Positions 10,860 to 23,321 are shown, counted from the first letter of the stretch. The stretch is DNA of 64,000 nucleotides from Strobilurus pachycystidiatus (GCA_019915135.1 JAHLMK010000005.1:1116001-1180000), one strand, 5' to 3'. Made by a program: numbers and translations. Notes: generated by a model not told the origin, from the sequence alone.

Positions 10860-12548
10860 TTACTTCAAAACGATACCCTCCGTAATCAAACTCGTTATCT
10901 GTGCCCGTAGATCATCCCTAACCTCTGCCTTGGAAAATGCGTCCAGATCAATGCTGACGGTTCGCGCTTTGGAGTCGGCATCGGCGCTCAGGCTGGCCTG
11001 TGCCTGCTCTTTCGCCCACGAGTTTGCCATCGCTACAAAACTCTCCGTCACACCTTCTTTCTCCCACTTGATATGCGATTGGCGTAGCTGAAGGACTGTG
11101 AAGACAGAAGATAGCGCTTGTATTGGCGCTTCCGAGGGTGCTTCAGGAATTCCCGGGGAAAAGCCTTGGAAGAGAACTCCAGTGTCCAAAGATGCCTGGA
11201 CGGTGAGCGTTGTCAAGCTTGGTGTTATCCTGATCATGTTCAAAAGCGAATGCCAGGCTTCCTCGGGCAAGGGCCCAAGCAGTTGATACGGGGACCTCCG
11301 TATCGCGATGGACGTAACTCCCGGCGCCTGCAGCGTGGCAGGGAAGAGAAAAGCGGTTCCAGGATCATTTGGAGTGCCCTTGAGTGTGAAGTTGAGGGTT
11401 TCGAGAGAAGGCAGCGACACACGCCCCAGCAGCTGCCCCACCAAATCAGAGTCTGCTCTGGATAGGTTTTGGAATATGATAAGTGTTTTGAGGTTGCTTT
11501 CGAAAAGAAGTGTATCATCTAGGGGAGGTGGCCAATTGCTAGGTTCTGCGTACAACTGAATGATGAGTTCCAGCAGACACCTAGCATTGCGAAGGATGAA
11601 CACGGCTTGGGATACAGTTAAATCCCAATTGACCGAAGACAGATGACTCCATGGTAGAACCAGTTTGCCAAGTGGAAACCCGGGAAGTTTGTTGGACGAA
11701 TTGACAATGGAAACAAGTGTCGGTGCAAACTGGAATGTGTCGACCTCTGCAAGATAATCAGAGCGAGACCCGTCTATCCGCCCGAATTGGACACTCCGAA
11801 GAGATACAAATTCCCTTCTCAACGGCGACAAAGCAGCCATAGAGATGTAAGGGATAGCAATGTGCAGTTTCGCCCATCGTCTGGCGCTTCTGGTCACGAA
11901 AGCCAGCATGGACCGGGATAATCTTCTAGTGCTTTCAAGATGAACAAACAGCTTGTGCTGGCGCGTGCGTTCAATAACCTGATCTAGAATGAACAGCAAG
12001 GAGAGTGGATCGGAGGTATAGTGTTCGAAATGTAGTCGAATGTCAGTCCACACATTGGGACAGTTTATGGCGACATCGCGCCAGCGGTGGCAGACATGCG
12101 ACAAGGTCCAGGAGGAGTGCGACATGCTGAGAGAGTCCCAAGATCTGGAGCGACCCCCAAATCTGTCAATTGCTTTACCGACTGGAAAGATCGTGCGCTG
12201 GAAGACTTCCTCCATGATTTCGGTCGGGAGCCGCCGAAGGGGATGCATGACAGCCTCCGCCTGCGATAGCACTTTCAAGTACTCCTGTTCTGCCTCGACG
12301 CACGACTCCAGCATGGCCCTCGCAATTTCAATGCGATCTCGAATGCCTTCGAGGGAAGCATCACGCTGATCCAGAAACAAACGCAGTGACTCCTGATCAG
12401 CTATCTCAGGAGGCGAGTTTGACTGGAGCAAAGCCTCTAGGCGAGACGAACTGAGCGGGAATGGGGATGGGGATGACTGCGGCGGCTTCAAAGTGGCCTT
12501 GGGTGTGCCGCACGTAGGGCAAGAGGTGTCCGTGATTCCACCTTCCGT
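10860..12548 (-). CDS. F-box-like protein of the basidiomycete-expanded type
   Basis: Probable SCF-type substrate receptor; the target is unknown. One long exon encodes a coiled N-terminal helix (ASLEGIRDRIEIARAMLES) and then the F-box-like stretch HPLRRLPTEIMEEVFQ near residue 85. The characteristic HVCHRWRDVAINCPNVWTDI follows, then a leucine-rich repeat-like region. Upstream in frame from 12548 the sequence encodes TEGGITDTSCPTCGTPKATL, a CPTCG motif seen at the head of many such mushroom proteins, preceded by an acceptor TTTTGTAG. The start codon is in an upstream mini-exon I cannot fix; the ATG near 12608 is a candidate but implies an intron of only about 36 nt. Confidence 0.8.
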   Translation of the reverse strand, partial: TEGGITDTSCPTCGTPKATLKPPQSSPSPFPLSSSRLEALLQSNSPPEIADQESLRLFLDQRDASLEGIRDRIEIARAMLESCVEAEQEYLKVLSQAEAVMHPLRRLPTEIMEEVFQRTIFPVGKAIDRFGGRSRSWDSLSMSHSSWTLSHVCHRWRDVAINCPNVWTDIRLHFEHYTSDPLSLLFILDQVIERTRQHKLFVHLESTRRLSRSMLAFVTRSARRWAKLHIAIPYISMAALSPLRREFVSLRSVQFGRIDGSRSDYLAEVDTFQFAPTLVSIVNSSNKLPGFPLGKLVLPWSHLSSVNWDLTVSQAVFILRNARCLLELIIQLYAEPSNWPPPLDDTLLFESNLKTLIIFQNLSRADSDLVGQLLGRVSLPSLETLNFTLKGTPNDPGTAFLFPATLQAPGVTSIAIRRSPYQLLGPLPEEAWHSLLNMIRITPSLTTLTVQASLDTGVLFQGFSPGIPEAPSEAPIQALSSVFTVLQLRQSHIKWEKEGVTESFVAMANSWAKEQAQASLSADADSKARTVSIDLDAFSKAEVRDDLRAQITSLITEGIVLK

Positions 12549-12609
12549 CTACAAAAGGATGTCATGAGCGTCCGCACATAATACCGTGACATATGTACGA
12601 CACACCATT

Positions 12610-13022
12610 CCGACTAAACGAAACAAGGTGATACGTTTCAATGACCTGGTAGTGTTGATTGAAGCAGGAACAAGAAGCTACTACGAGTCTGTCAAACTCG
12701 AGTTGTTTTATTCTCACGCCATCTGTTTATGATCACTATCTAACACCAATGTAACAGTTGGAGCATTTACAGAATACGCGACTCGACGACGCAAGGCTGT
12801 TAGGACTGAAATCATCGTATGATCCGCGCCTCACGAGCCCGGTCTAAACAAGAGTGGGACCGCTATCGGTAGGATGATATTCACACTTACTAAAAGTTAC
12901 TTTGGCGCTCTTGTTTACTGATGGTAGCCAACAATGGGAGGGACTGCATTCGAACTCGACAAAAAATATTCTGCGGAAGACACTGCGTCGGTCCAGCCGA
13001 CACGTATATATAGTACAGCTAC
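12610..13022. other. Intergenic region between two F-box-like genes
   Basis: About 410 bp between the 5' side of one F-box-like gene and the 3' end of the next, both on the minus strand. It should contain the promoter of the left gene and the terminator of the right one. I see no ORF of substance, repeat or RNA gene here. Confidence 0.4.
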
Positions 13023-15400
13023 CTAGTCGATCATCATACCGTCCTCTTCTAATGGAGACTCGTGGACCTGATTGCATTCACCAGCCTTCCGGTAATCGAT
13101 GCACCACTGCTTCAGCTCATCCCACGTCATGCCATAATCCCACCACATTACCTCCTCATGCAGGGACTTTACTTCTGCCTTCAATTCTTCATGCTCGTCC
13201 ATATCTTCATCGTCTTCCTCATCGTCTTCCTCATCGTCGCTATCTGAGCCGTCATCACTGCTCAAATCCTCCTCCATCCCGCGGGAGGCACGATCCTTCT
13301 CGACGAGAGTGAACCAAGCACGATACTTGTCCCCCTCCTTCTCCTTCCAAGACTCGGTGACCCGCCCCTTCGGGAAAGCGTCACTGTCCGAGTTCGATTC
13401 CAAAACGCCGAGGCAGTCATCTGACACAACACCATCTCCGAAGATAACCTTTGCATCCTTGAGTTCAGAGAACGTCTTGATGTCAAGGTCGCCTGGCTGT
13501 CTACAATAACAATCCGATGCTTCTGTTTCAAGATCGTCCAGCGTGTATTCACAGACGTGCGTAGGTTCTATGCCAGAGTCGTATGTGAAGTACGCACGAG
13601 TCCCGTACTTTGCGCTGGTCTGGGGAAGGCAGACGCTGAAGAGCCATCGGTGCAGAACCTCGATGGGAACGTTCCTCGACCGGTTTGGGCATTCGTACAT
13701 CCAGAACCGGAGGTCATCTGGGGGTGTATTCGCGGTGGCTGGGCGCTCGGTGGGTGGTCTGCCAACGATGTGCACGTCGAAGTTAAGAGCCTGCAAGTAC
13801 AATGTGCTCAGCGCATAGTCGAGTTCATCCCAGTGATCGGTTTGAGGAGGAAAGGGTGTTCTGAACTCGTCTCGATACGCGTCTTTAACATCGACGACGA
13901 TCTTCAAAGTCAATCGGCTTTTGGCGTAGGAAGTTTCAGGGAGAGTCATGAGCGCATTTGAAAGCCACCCCATATTGGTGTTGCTTTCAATCAACCAGAA
14001 GTGACCCGCCTTCCAGGTTTTGGCTGACGATGCAACATTGGCGATGTCAAATCTGAACGCGAGTTCTGAACTGCCGTGGCGTGGTATCAGAGGAATTGGT
14101 GCATCGACCGTAAGAGTGGCTGTCGAAAAGGTTAGTAAGAAAAGTCAACACCAAGAACTAGAAGGCATACTGAGCATCTCGGTGAGATCAAGCTTGGCCA
14201 GGTTAGACATCGCGGAAGAAAGCTTGGCAAGTGTGTTCATGAATTTGGTCGTAGTTCCTTTTTCCGGAAAACGACGCTCCACAATCTTCAATTCGACGAC
14301 GCTGTCCAGATCTAAAGGTGAATAACGCTCGGAGGCGAAGAGATCCATGAGACGTTCCTCAACACATTCATATCTGCGACTATAATATATGTTGACTCGC
14401 TGGGCACAGAGTGTAAGAGACTTGACTCGCGTCCTCGGATAGACGGCAGCAGCGGTGAGTTCAGACGGCGAAAACGTGTCAAAGTCAATGGGTAGATCAG
14501 GATCCACTTGCAAGTTCGAGGGCCAGTCGTCGGGCGAGGGCAAGTCTTCGAAGTCTCCCAAAGCCGAAAGAGTCAATTGATCGAGCTCGCGCGCACATGC
14601 GATAAGCATGTAGAGGTTTTGAATGTCCCCTACGAGAGAGTGAGAGATTATAAGCTCTTTGAGGGGACACCGTTCGAGATCCCTGCAAATTTGGAGCATA
14701 TCCGAGCTGCTAAAGTTGCAGAGGTTAATTCTGTGCAGATGAAGGCTGGAAAGGCTTTTCATGAAGGGAACAAGCTTTGGCAGAAGCTCCTCGGGTGAGT
14801 CGTAATCATCCTCTCCCAGTGAAGACGAGTCACTGGATGTACTGCTACCGTCCAGGACCTCCTCTTTCTCTGGGAGTATATATCTACGACAGAAGTCGTA
14901 TGTGGAGTTTCTCGTCCAGCTGTAGTAGTCGCAAAACTTTGTCTTTGGCTTCCCACGGTCGACGAAATTGCCCCTCCATTTGAGCTTCCGGATAATGTGG
15001 CGAGATGGCAGAAGTTGGCAGAAGTGGTACAGTTGCCGCATCGAATGCTCGTAGTCGAAGTCCTCCTTTCCGGACTGTTCCAGAAAGTCAGTGTTGACAG
15101 TAACGACTTGGAAGATCCTCCGGCATAAGTCCTGATCGTAAGCGTAAGCCCTTTGCACGAGACGCATTGTTTTTAGAGATTTGGGATCGAGACAATCGAG
15201 TATCAGAGATCTTGTTTCCAGGGAAAAGAGGGTATAAATTGAGATGTATTTCTGCTTGGGGTTGAGCGCTGAGCGTGTAGAGCGAAAGTCAAAGATGATA
15301 GCTACCGTTTCAGGCACGACGTCAGGTAGAGCACTCCATAGGGATGTCGTGGACGGAAACGTCGTAGTAGAATCAGGATTCTCCTCTCGCAGACATATTC
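13023..15400 (-). CDS. F-box-like protein, large, 5' end unresolved
   Basis: Two exons (to about 14166 and from about 14119) join in frame across one short intron, reading TEMLTTLTVDAPIPLIP over the junction. The N-terminal part reads STTSLWSALPDVVPETVAII and then LETRSLILDCLDPKSLKTM, RLVQRAYAYDQDLCRRIFQ: a divergent F-box followed by LRR-like repeats. The C-terminal third is a different domain (FWMYECPNRSRNVPIEVLHR), ending in a very acidic run (SDDGSDSDDEEDDEEDD) and a short Trp-rich tail. I cannot place an ATG with confidence; the frame is open to about 15400 with a splice acceptor likely near 15410. The function of the C-terminal domain is unknown. Confidence 0.75.
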
Positions 15401-15439
15401 TTTTGCGTAGGGACTATGGAATCGTGAGAAACTTTAGCA

Positions 15440-16147
15440 GGAACGATTGAGAAGACATACCGGAGGAGACGAGAGAAAAGGCCTGCGACTGGGAGATTTG
15501 TGGGAGTTCATGTTCGTTGAGGTAAGGCCCGCCTCAAAAGATCGGGCTTTATATTGACAACGGTGGCCCAATATCACCGCTGAGACCCGATGATCTTGAT
15601 GGTCCGTGTATTCGAAATTTGGGGCAAGCGACAAAAGAGCTGATCAATGGCCCACTCATCGGTCACTGGTCGGTTGATGGAGAACCAAAAAGGAGGTCCA
15701 TGTTCGTGGCCAATAAGGCATCAATGATCAGCGCTCAGCGCTCAGCCGCCGCTCGAAACTGCATTCAGAGGTTTCCTCGTGCGTAGATAGCGACCTCCTT
15801 CGTTCCCAAAGGTTTTGTATACACTTTGTCGAAGCCCGGACTCAGTGCCGAAATCGAAATCTCTTTTGTGAACGATACATGACATGGGCCACTGCTTGTA
15901 TTTCGTCGGCAACTGGCTTGGAAACGCACCTGAAAGGAGCATCTGGGCCTTCCCGCGAAAAGACAATAAAAACAAATATCATTATGTCTCATTGGATGCA
16001 TCAAATGGTGAACTCACGGCAACGGAAATCGACGATAAAACTCCCCTCCTCGTGGCGTGCCATCACAGAGAACCTCAGTATACTCGGATGGGAGCACAAC
16101 GCACCTAAACCCCAAGACCGATGTATGCACGTCCCACTAAATACCGC
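15440..16147. other. Intergenic region, no supported gene
   Basis: About 700 bp between the 5' side of the large F-box-like gene and the 3' end of the RBM25-like gene. Short ORFs on both strands have no recognisable domain, good splice sites or flanking signals. A local duplication cagcgctcagcgctcagc is visible near 15730. Confidence 0.4.
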
Positions 16148-18282
16148 TCATGCATCGTCGACGAAGACCTTCTCGCTATGCAGTCCCTCCCCATACGCCA
16201 TGCTCTCAAAAATGACTTGCCGCCACACGCTCACGACGAGTTCGACGGCTTCTTCTTCCAATACCTGAACATGGAGAAATTAGTCAGGCTGAAGGTATCA
16301 AGCCGAGTAGACGTACAGGTTCTAGGCCCTCGACGAGTTTCTGAGGACCTTTATGATCCTTGAGGTGCTCCAAAACAAACATGATTAGATCTTCCTCTTC
16401 CATCTCACCGAGGTATTTGACCATCAGGCGCTTCACCAGCGGCTCCAGTTTACGGTCAATCATCACCTGTCATATCGTTAGCGCAATTCAAAGTTGGAAG
16501 AGACTAGACACACGTCGGACAAGCCATCCCACCGGACCTTCGCTTTGAACAATGCCTCCTTCTCTTGAGGTACGCTCTCTTTGATCTTCTCCAACCTCGC
16601 GCGCGCCTGCTCTCCGCTCTCCGCCACGCTGAAGTCCAGCTTCACTAGAGGCACCTTTCTCTTCTTCACGGCGTCCTCATCCTCTTCGTCCTGCCCAAAG
16701 ACAGCGGCCGTCTGCTTCTCCTTGACATCCTCTGTCTTGGTCGGCATCGCGACAGACACATTCAACTTGAGTGGAGCCCCATCATCAAGCAGCATCCCAG
16801 CCTTACGTTGTTCCTCAGCAAGGGCCTGCATCTCGTCCATCTGCCGCGCCAGGAAGTCTTCCGATTCGCGTCGCAGATTCTCCGCCTCCTGCTCTTCGAA
16901 GCGCCGTGACTTGGCGTCAGCGGCCTCTTCAGCTTCGAGTCTCCGGGACCGAAGTTGTCGCCAACGAGCTCGATCGACATAGAAGAGCTCGTCACTCTCG
17001 TCATCATCCCAAACGTCCAGCCGCGCCTTCATCTCTACTCGGTCGCGCTCCTCGGCTTCTTTGTTCGCCTGAACGCGATATATAGCACGTTCAAGAGCGT
17101 TGATGCGAGATCGTTCTCGAGGCTCGTAACGTCGCTCTCGCTGCAAACTAATCAGAATCATGGTCTATGAGAGAAAGCACGAGCTTACGTCTCGGAATGA
17201 GATCTCCTCGTCTCGTTTCCGCGCATCCTTGCGCTCCCGTTCCATTTCCTCATCCGTCTTGGTGTTCTTTGCCGGAGTCGCCTCTCCACCACCCGATTTG
17301 ACAAAGCCGACCGGTTTGCTATATCCCTGCCGGTCCTTGCCAAATGCTTGCTGCTGTTGAGGCGACTGCTGTTGCTGTCCATTCGGCTTTCCCCACTCCC
17401 TCATCTTAGGCCCACTCGGCGCCGCAGCTGGTATCGATTCCCGCAACTTTTCTCGCTCCCTCTTCGCCGCCCGCTCGCGGAATTGTGCAATTTCGGAAAT
17501 GACAAGTCCGCGTTGAGTCTCTGGAAGGTCAGCCTCTTGAAGGTCGTGCAGATGAGGTGGAATGACATATTTCTCGCGGTCGATGAGGCCTTGGTTGGCT
17601 GCGTCTTCGGAGGTCTTGTTTATCATCTCGACGAGGGAGGCGAGTTTGGCTTTGCTCTCCTTCTTTCTGGTTTCGTCCAACTGCAAATACATTGAATAAT
17701 CAGACCATTATGAAAAAGGAATGTACACACATCCGTGAGCATGCGTTGCGATTGGTAGGCATCAAGGAAGGACCGTGTTTTTTCGTCTGCCTTGACCTGT
17801 GCGTGATTCCGTCGTGAAAGAGGTAAACATTGCAGCAGTTGTAAGACGCACCAGTAGCTTTTTGTTCGCGCAGCCGTCCTCCAATGCCGGCAATTCGACG
17901 CCATTCAGAAGCTCTATAGCTCTCAGCGCGCTATCGGGCTCTTCGAATTCAGCAAAGCCAAAGCCCTGAGGTTTGTTGGCGGGCGTTATGAGTCGCTTGA
18001 ATGACTTTATCGGACCGCATGCCTGGGTGGAAACATGAGCGAGATTGAAGCAAAGAACGAAGGTGTCAGACGCACATCGAGCAGCTGGTTTAAAAACGAA
18101 TCCTGTATTCCGCCTGATATCGAGCCGATGAAGAGGGTGGTGAATTTCTGGGCTTGAGGGGGCACAAAGTGCATGCTTTGTTGTTGTTGCTGCTGTGCGA
18201 GAGCAGACATTGAGGGGCCCTGCCCAAACGACGGCAAAGGTGGACGCAGACCAAGTCCCATTCGGTTCGGCATTGGTTGCAT
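16148..18282 (-). CDS. RBM25-type splicing regulator (RRM + PWI)
   Basis: Nuclear U1-associated splicing factor. Exons 18282..18076, 18022..17852, 17796..17731, 17680..17189, 17140..16514, 16466..16317, 16264..16148 join in frame to 609 residues. An RRM occupies roughly residues 40-125: TTLFIGSISGGIQ as RNP2-like and PQGFGFAEFEEPDSALRAI as RNP1. A helical linker follows, then a long Arg/Glu coiled-coil region (RERRYEPRERSRINALERAI and onward) comparable to the RE-rich domain of RBM25. The C-terminus MIDRKLEPLVKRLMVKYLGE, DLIMFVLEHLKDH and VLEEEAVELVVSVWRQVIFE is a PWI domain. The domain order and spacing match RBM25/Snu71-like proteins. Confidence 0.92.
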
Positions 18283-18599
18283 TTTTGTGTCAGTTGGCTA
18301 GGGATACGTCAGGATACAGCAAATATGGCGTCGCTGTTGCACACACAAGTAAGTAAGAGCGCTTCGAGGCGGACGACGTGCGGCGGAGCGGCGCAGATGG
18401 TGGTAATTAGCCAAAGAATTACGGCCAAGCCGCTTATGGTAAGCTGTCGGCCAATGCGATATGCCGGCCGATCTCAAAAGCCATTGTGAAATCTCTTTAA
18501 TTATGTACTCAGAACGACAATCACGCAGTTTTCTTCACGCAGACATGCTATCGTAGAATACTGGACTACCGAGTACAACAGCGACAGAACAATTTTGAA
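18283..18599. other. Intergenic region between RBM25-like gene and P450
   Basis: 317 bp upstream of the RBM25-like start and downstream of the P450 stop, so promoter and terminator functions are expected. No ORF, repeat or RNA gene is evident. Confidence 0.35.
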
Positions 18600-20569
18600 T
18601 CATTGGTTCAACAATACTAGAGCCCTATCGTTACGAGGCACTAAGCTGTACTTGAACGGCTTCAAATGGCTGTCAAGATCTCAGAGAACGCTTCCGCAAT
18701 GAACAAGGGAAACCCTACTCAACGACGGACCCAGTAAAAAAGCCCACCTCCGGCGTAATTTCATTCCCATTTTCATCGCGAGCCTTTTCAATACTACACG
18801 TCGCCAGGATCATCGCCATAGCTATCCAAATACTGGATTCTGCCAGAAAGCGTCCAGGACATATTCTGACGGGAAAGTCAGCCGAGAAGTACACTTCGCG
18901 TTATTGTCCTTGCCTGCGTCCGTACCCGAAGGGCGAGAGATGCGGCTCACCCTTGCCTTCGGGCTTGGGTATGAATCGGTCTGGGTTGAACCTCCTTGCA
19001 TCCTCGTAGATGTTCTCATCCAGGGACATTCCCTTGGTGTTGGCAATAACCATGGAGCCCTTGGGGATGAACATTCCATTATATGTGTCGTCTTCCATGG
19101 ACCTATGTGGAACACCCATAGGAACAACGGAGTTCCACCTATGGATTTGATTGTATCTTGGACTTGCGGTCTGCACAAACTGCAAGCTTACCGTAGGACC
19201 TCATGCAGGATATGGGTGATGTAGGGCAACAGTTCCTGGTCTTCGAACGTTGGTAGCCTGTCTTGCCCACACACTGCATCAATTTCAACTTGCGCCTTGA
19301 CCTGATATTCTGGGTGAAGAACCATAGCAATCAGAAACACAAGAAGCGTTGCCCATGACTGTCATGGTCAGATAAATAGATGGTGTAGATAACAGCACTC
19401 ACAGTCTCAGCCCCCGCAAAATGAATTTGGGCTGCAGCTACCTTGATCTCTTCGATGTAATCTTGCCGGTTCTCTACGTCCTTAGAAGGTGCATCGTTCA
19501 CATAGGTAGACAGGAACGATGGGAGAGCAGTCCCTTCAATCTGGCAATGAAGTCATTGATAGTCTTCAAGAAGCGAAACCCCACAGACCATTTTTCTCAT
19601 AGCAACCTCGAACGGATGATTCATATATTCAAGCGTAACAGGCTGTGCTCGACGCGCGTAATCTGCATAGTATGCACCAGGGAACCACGATGGGAAGTTT
19701 GCAACTGCTCAAGATGTCTGTCAAAGCGCCATCTCGCCGATGTAACGAGAACCTTACGCAACGGGAAAAAATCCACGGGCGTGTTTCCAGGGGACCCACT
19801 TCCATGGATTTTGTTTGACATCAGTCGTGCCAGTTCAGAAAATCGGTCGACGTCGCTTTCCAATTCATATCCGTACGTGAGTTTGATGATGATGCGCGTC
19901 GTATATCTTTGATTATTGCGTCAGCACTTGCACAGGCCAGAGAAGTGAACATACAGCTCAAGGATAGAATCGTAGTCTTGTGGATTGTGTATGAGTTTCT
20001 TGACCATCACAATTGATTCTTCGTATGCGACGGGTCGAAACGCTAAGCTCTCCTGGCGGCCAAAGTAAGTCTGCAACATCCGGCGATGGAAGGCAAAGTC
20101 CTTTCCACCGTAAGGAAGCAGCGAGAGGCCGCGTTCCCAGCCCATTCTTGAAACACCATTGAATACTTTGAGACTGCAAAGACAAGAGTGGTGACACGCA
20201 CAGACGGTATACAACCATTTTGGCTCGGCAGCTATAATTCGCACTCCTCTTGTCGAGCAAATCATTTGCCGCCTTGACCGAATCCAAGATGACCATCTTG
20301 CGCCCCAGGACTTCAAGGTACATCACATCACCTGCACCACCAACTGAGTAGAAGCAAAAGACAACCTATACACACAAACCATAGGTCTTGGCCCATTCAT
20401 GGAATACTTCTGCATGATCCGTTGCTGGTAGCACACGTAGATGGCCAATCAGCGGGTCTGGTTTTGGACCGGGGGGCAGGGGACTGCGAGATCTGGGTCG
20501 TTTCCGGGAAAGCAAGCAAACCAAAGACCCGAGCACAACGAGCAGGAGCGCGGCAGTATTGAGAGTCAT
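18600..20569 (-). CDS. Cytochrome P450 monooxygenase
   Basis: Membrane-anchored haem monooxygenase; the substrate is not predictable. Exon 1 (20569..20380) encodes the signal-anchor MTLNTAALLLVVLGSLVCLL and the hinge PLPPGPKPDPLIGHL. Exon 2 begins at 20331 (GDVMYLEVLGRKMVILDS). Helix C region FHRRML, a WNSVVPMGVPHRSMEDD stretch and PERF-type RRFNPDRFIPKPEG follow. The haem loop is FGYGRRICPGRF, assembled over an intron (about 18895..18853) with a GC donor (CAG|GCAAGG). A last intron donor GA|GTAGGG with acceptor TTGACAG gives the C-terminus HLKPFKYSLVPRN. The I-helix region near 19400 reads as a typical AGAET-type exon, but not every central joint could be fixed. About nine exons, near 500 residues. 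Confidence 0.9.
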
Positions 20570-20884
20570 GGCGGTACTTTGAGCAGTAGATTGTAGAAGG
20601 AGATTGTTTGTCTGAAGGTGGCGTCGAACTCACAAAGACAAACAGGAGCGGTGGGAAAGGACAGAATTATAGATCTGGCACCCGCCACATCTGCCGTTAT
20701 CGCATTCAGTTAGTATTGATTAATGAAAGCCTCTCGGAATTCCCGGCATTGAAGCAGGCACGGTGACGGTCCCAGATAATGCAATGCTGACGCAGATGAC
20801 CATCCACCAATGCAAAAGAGAGGAGAACGCTGCGATTAGTCTAACGCACTGAGTAAAATACTAGTAAAATACCCAACATCCTAT
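20570..20884. other. Intergenic region between P450 and LysRS
   Basis: 315 bp. The P450 promoter must lie here together with the LysRS 3' end. No coding or repeat signal seen. Confidence 0.35.
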
Positions 20885-23015
20885 CTAGGACTTTTCTATT
20901 GCCGCAACCGGCGCAACTATCGGCAGGGCAACCTCTGGCTTCATGGCAGGGAACAACAGAACCTCCTTGATGTCTGGAAAAGCAAGTCAGTCTATGTAAA
21001 TAACCGACGAGCGAGGAACGGCGTACTAGTAGAGTCCGTCAAGAACATGACCAAGCGGTCGATACCCATGCCCCAGCCACCGGTGGGTGGAAGACCGTGC
21101 TCGAGACTGTGAACACATTTAGGGTTACGAGAAGAAACAAAAGAGCTTGGGGCGTACGCGTCAATGAAAGTCTCGTCGATGCCCTGAGCCTCGTCATCAC
21201 CAGCCTCCTTCTGCCGGGTCTACAAGGGAATAAGCTCATAGCTGGGAGACAGTCAAAAAGCGAACACACCTGCTCCTCGAAGCGCAGACGCTGCTCAAAG
21301 GGATCGTTCAACTCCGTATACGCATTGCAAATCTCCTTGGTGCACAGGAACGCCTCAAACCGCTCGCAGAGACCGGGTCGTGACCGATGCCACTTGGCGA
21401 GGGGAGACATGACTTGGGGATGTCCGACGATGAACGCAGGCGATATGCAGAGCGGCTCGATGTACTCGCCGACCAGCTTGTCCAGCAGACGAGCATTCGT
21501 CCGCGGCTCACTGCAGTCGACATTGTGCTGCAAACGTTATCAGAGCTGGGTCAGTGGGGAGAGGGGGGCTGGTATCTACCTTTTGGCACAGATCGCGCAG
21601 GAACTTGTTGGCCTCTTCGGTGTGCAGAGTGTCACCAGGAGGGAACTTGACGCCGAGCTTCTCCTCCAGCGTCTCGATCATGTCATAGCGCTTCCACGGC
21701 TTCTTGAACTCGAGCTCGTAGACCTTGGCGCCTTCCTGGCCCTTGTTCCCGTCGGGGTGGTAGAGCATCTTGGTGCTGCCGCCGGTCAGAGACTTGACGA
21801 TGCCCTCGACGAGAGACTCGGTCAGATCCATAACATCGTACATGTCCGCGTAGGCCATGTAGAACTCGCAGATGGTGAACTCGGGATTGTGCGTCATGTC
21901 GATACCCTCGTTGCGGAAGACGCGTCCAAGCTCGTACACGCGATCGAGGCCTCCAACGACGAGTTCCTTGAGGTAGAGCTCGGGCGCGATACGGAGGAAC
22001 AGGTCGAGATCGAGATCGTTGTGGTGCGTAATGAAGGGCTTGGCCGTCGCGCCGCCAGCGGTCATCTGGGTGATGGGCGTCTCGACCTCGATGAAGCCAA
22101 GATCGTCAAAGAAACGGCGGATGTAGTTGATGATGCGGCTGCGACGGATGAAGATGTTGCGCGTGTTCTCGCTGATGATGAGATCGAGATAGCGCTTGCG
22201 GTAGCGGGTTTCCTGGTCCTTGAGGCCAAAGTGGGAGGAGGGCAGCTGGTGGAGGTTGGGCGCGAGGAGGGTCATTGAGCGCGGGGAGATGCTGAGTTCG
22301 CCCTTCTTGGTGCGGGAAGGCGTGCCGGTGACACCGACGATGTCGCCGCGCTTGAACAGAGCGTGAACGGCCTCGAACGTCGACTGGTCGTCCGCGTCCC
22401 TGCTGCGGGTGAGCGCTGTGGTGTACACTGAGAAAAGACATACTGTTGGCTGGCCATGATCTGCACCTTCTTGCCTTCGCCATGGAGATCGTAGAAGAGC
22501 AGCTTCGACGAGGCGGTGCGGATGTTGTGCACCCGCCCGGCCAGGCTCTCACTCAGCCCATCCAGCTTCTGGCCGTCGGCGATCTTACCCTGCCCGCCGT
22601 ACTCATCAATGTAGGCGCTGATGGACGAGGTGACATGGAACTTGTGAGGGTACGGATTCGGATTCTGGCTCTGCTTGAGCGCCAGGATCTGCCGCGACCG
22701 CATCTCGTAGTATTGCTGCATATCGTGTTATCTCATGTCATCGACAGTGCTGTGGCCAGCGACGTACATTGGGGTTGAGATCGTCCTCAGTCGCCGCTGC
22801 CTTCTTCTCTGTCTTAGCAGTAGTAGGCGGCGCTGCAGCGGCCTTGTTGGCCTTGGCTGCGTCTCTCGCGCGGTGCTTTTCGCGTCTCTTCAGTTCCCTG
22901 CATACACATATGAGCCACGGCGCATCGCGTGCTAAATTATCGAGACGCACTGCTTGGATACCAGCTCCCCCGTCACTGGGTCCTTGTGGGTGCCAGCGGC
23001 CGCCTCTGTCGCCAT
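20885..23015 (-). CDS. KRS1: Lysyl-tRNA synthetase, cytosolic (class II)
   Basis: Charges tRNA-Lys. The ATG at 23015 gives [20 protein letters not shown]. The Lys/Ala-rich N-terminal helix [20 protein letters not shown] is the eukaryote-specific tRNA-binding extension. The OB-fold anticodon domain carries [20 protein letters not shown]. Motif 2 region: [20 protein letters not shown]. Motif 3: [16 protein letters not shown]. The end is [12 protein letters not shown] followed by a short tail and TAG at 20885. Introns interrupt near 22950, 22770, 22430, 21570, 21260, 21120 and 21000. On the plus strand opposite this gene a 393-codon ORF is only an antisense shadow. Confidence 0.96.
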
Positions 23016-23321
23016 TTTTCTAAGATGTTGATGATAGATGGGAATGCGATAACGGGGTGCAGTAGAAAGAGCGTGAGGACGAGTCAGAGATGAACGAAAA
23101 ACTAAATGAAGCATATACCAAAAAGGCAACTCGTCCGGCCAGGCAAACCCAACGCAGCCACAAGTTCGACTCTCACTACAGAGCATTTATTTTCACCCCT
23201 TGAACAACCGATAACACCCATGTATAAAGTAGAGGTTAATGATACGTGTGTTATACAACGAGTAAGGTTTAATCCTTCTACTTGGCTTCTTTCACCATCT
23301 ATGATAATCCCTGCCGTTCTA
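23016..23321. other. Intergenic region between LysRS and TPS1
   Basis: 306 bp holding the LysRS promoter and the 3' end of TPS1. No other feature is supported. Confidence 0.35.

Noticed and set aside
21097..22278. 393-codon plus-strand ORF
   Set aside because: It lies exactly antisense to LysRS exons, has biased composition from the opposite strand's codons and no domain; a shadow ORF.
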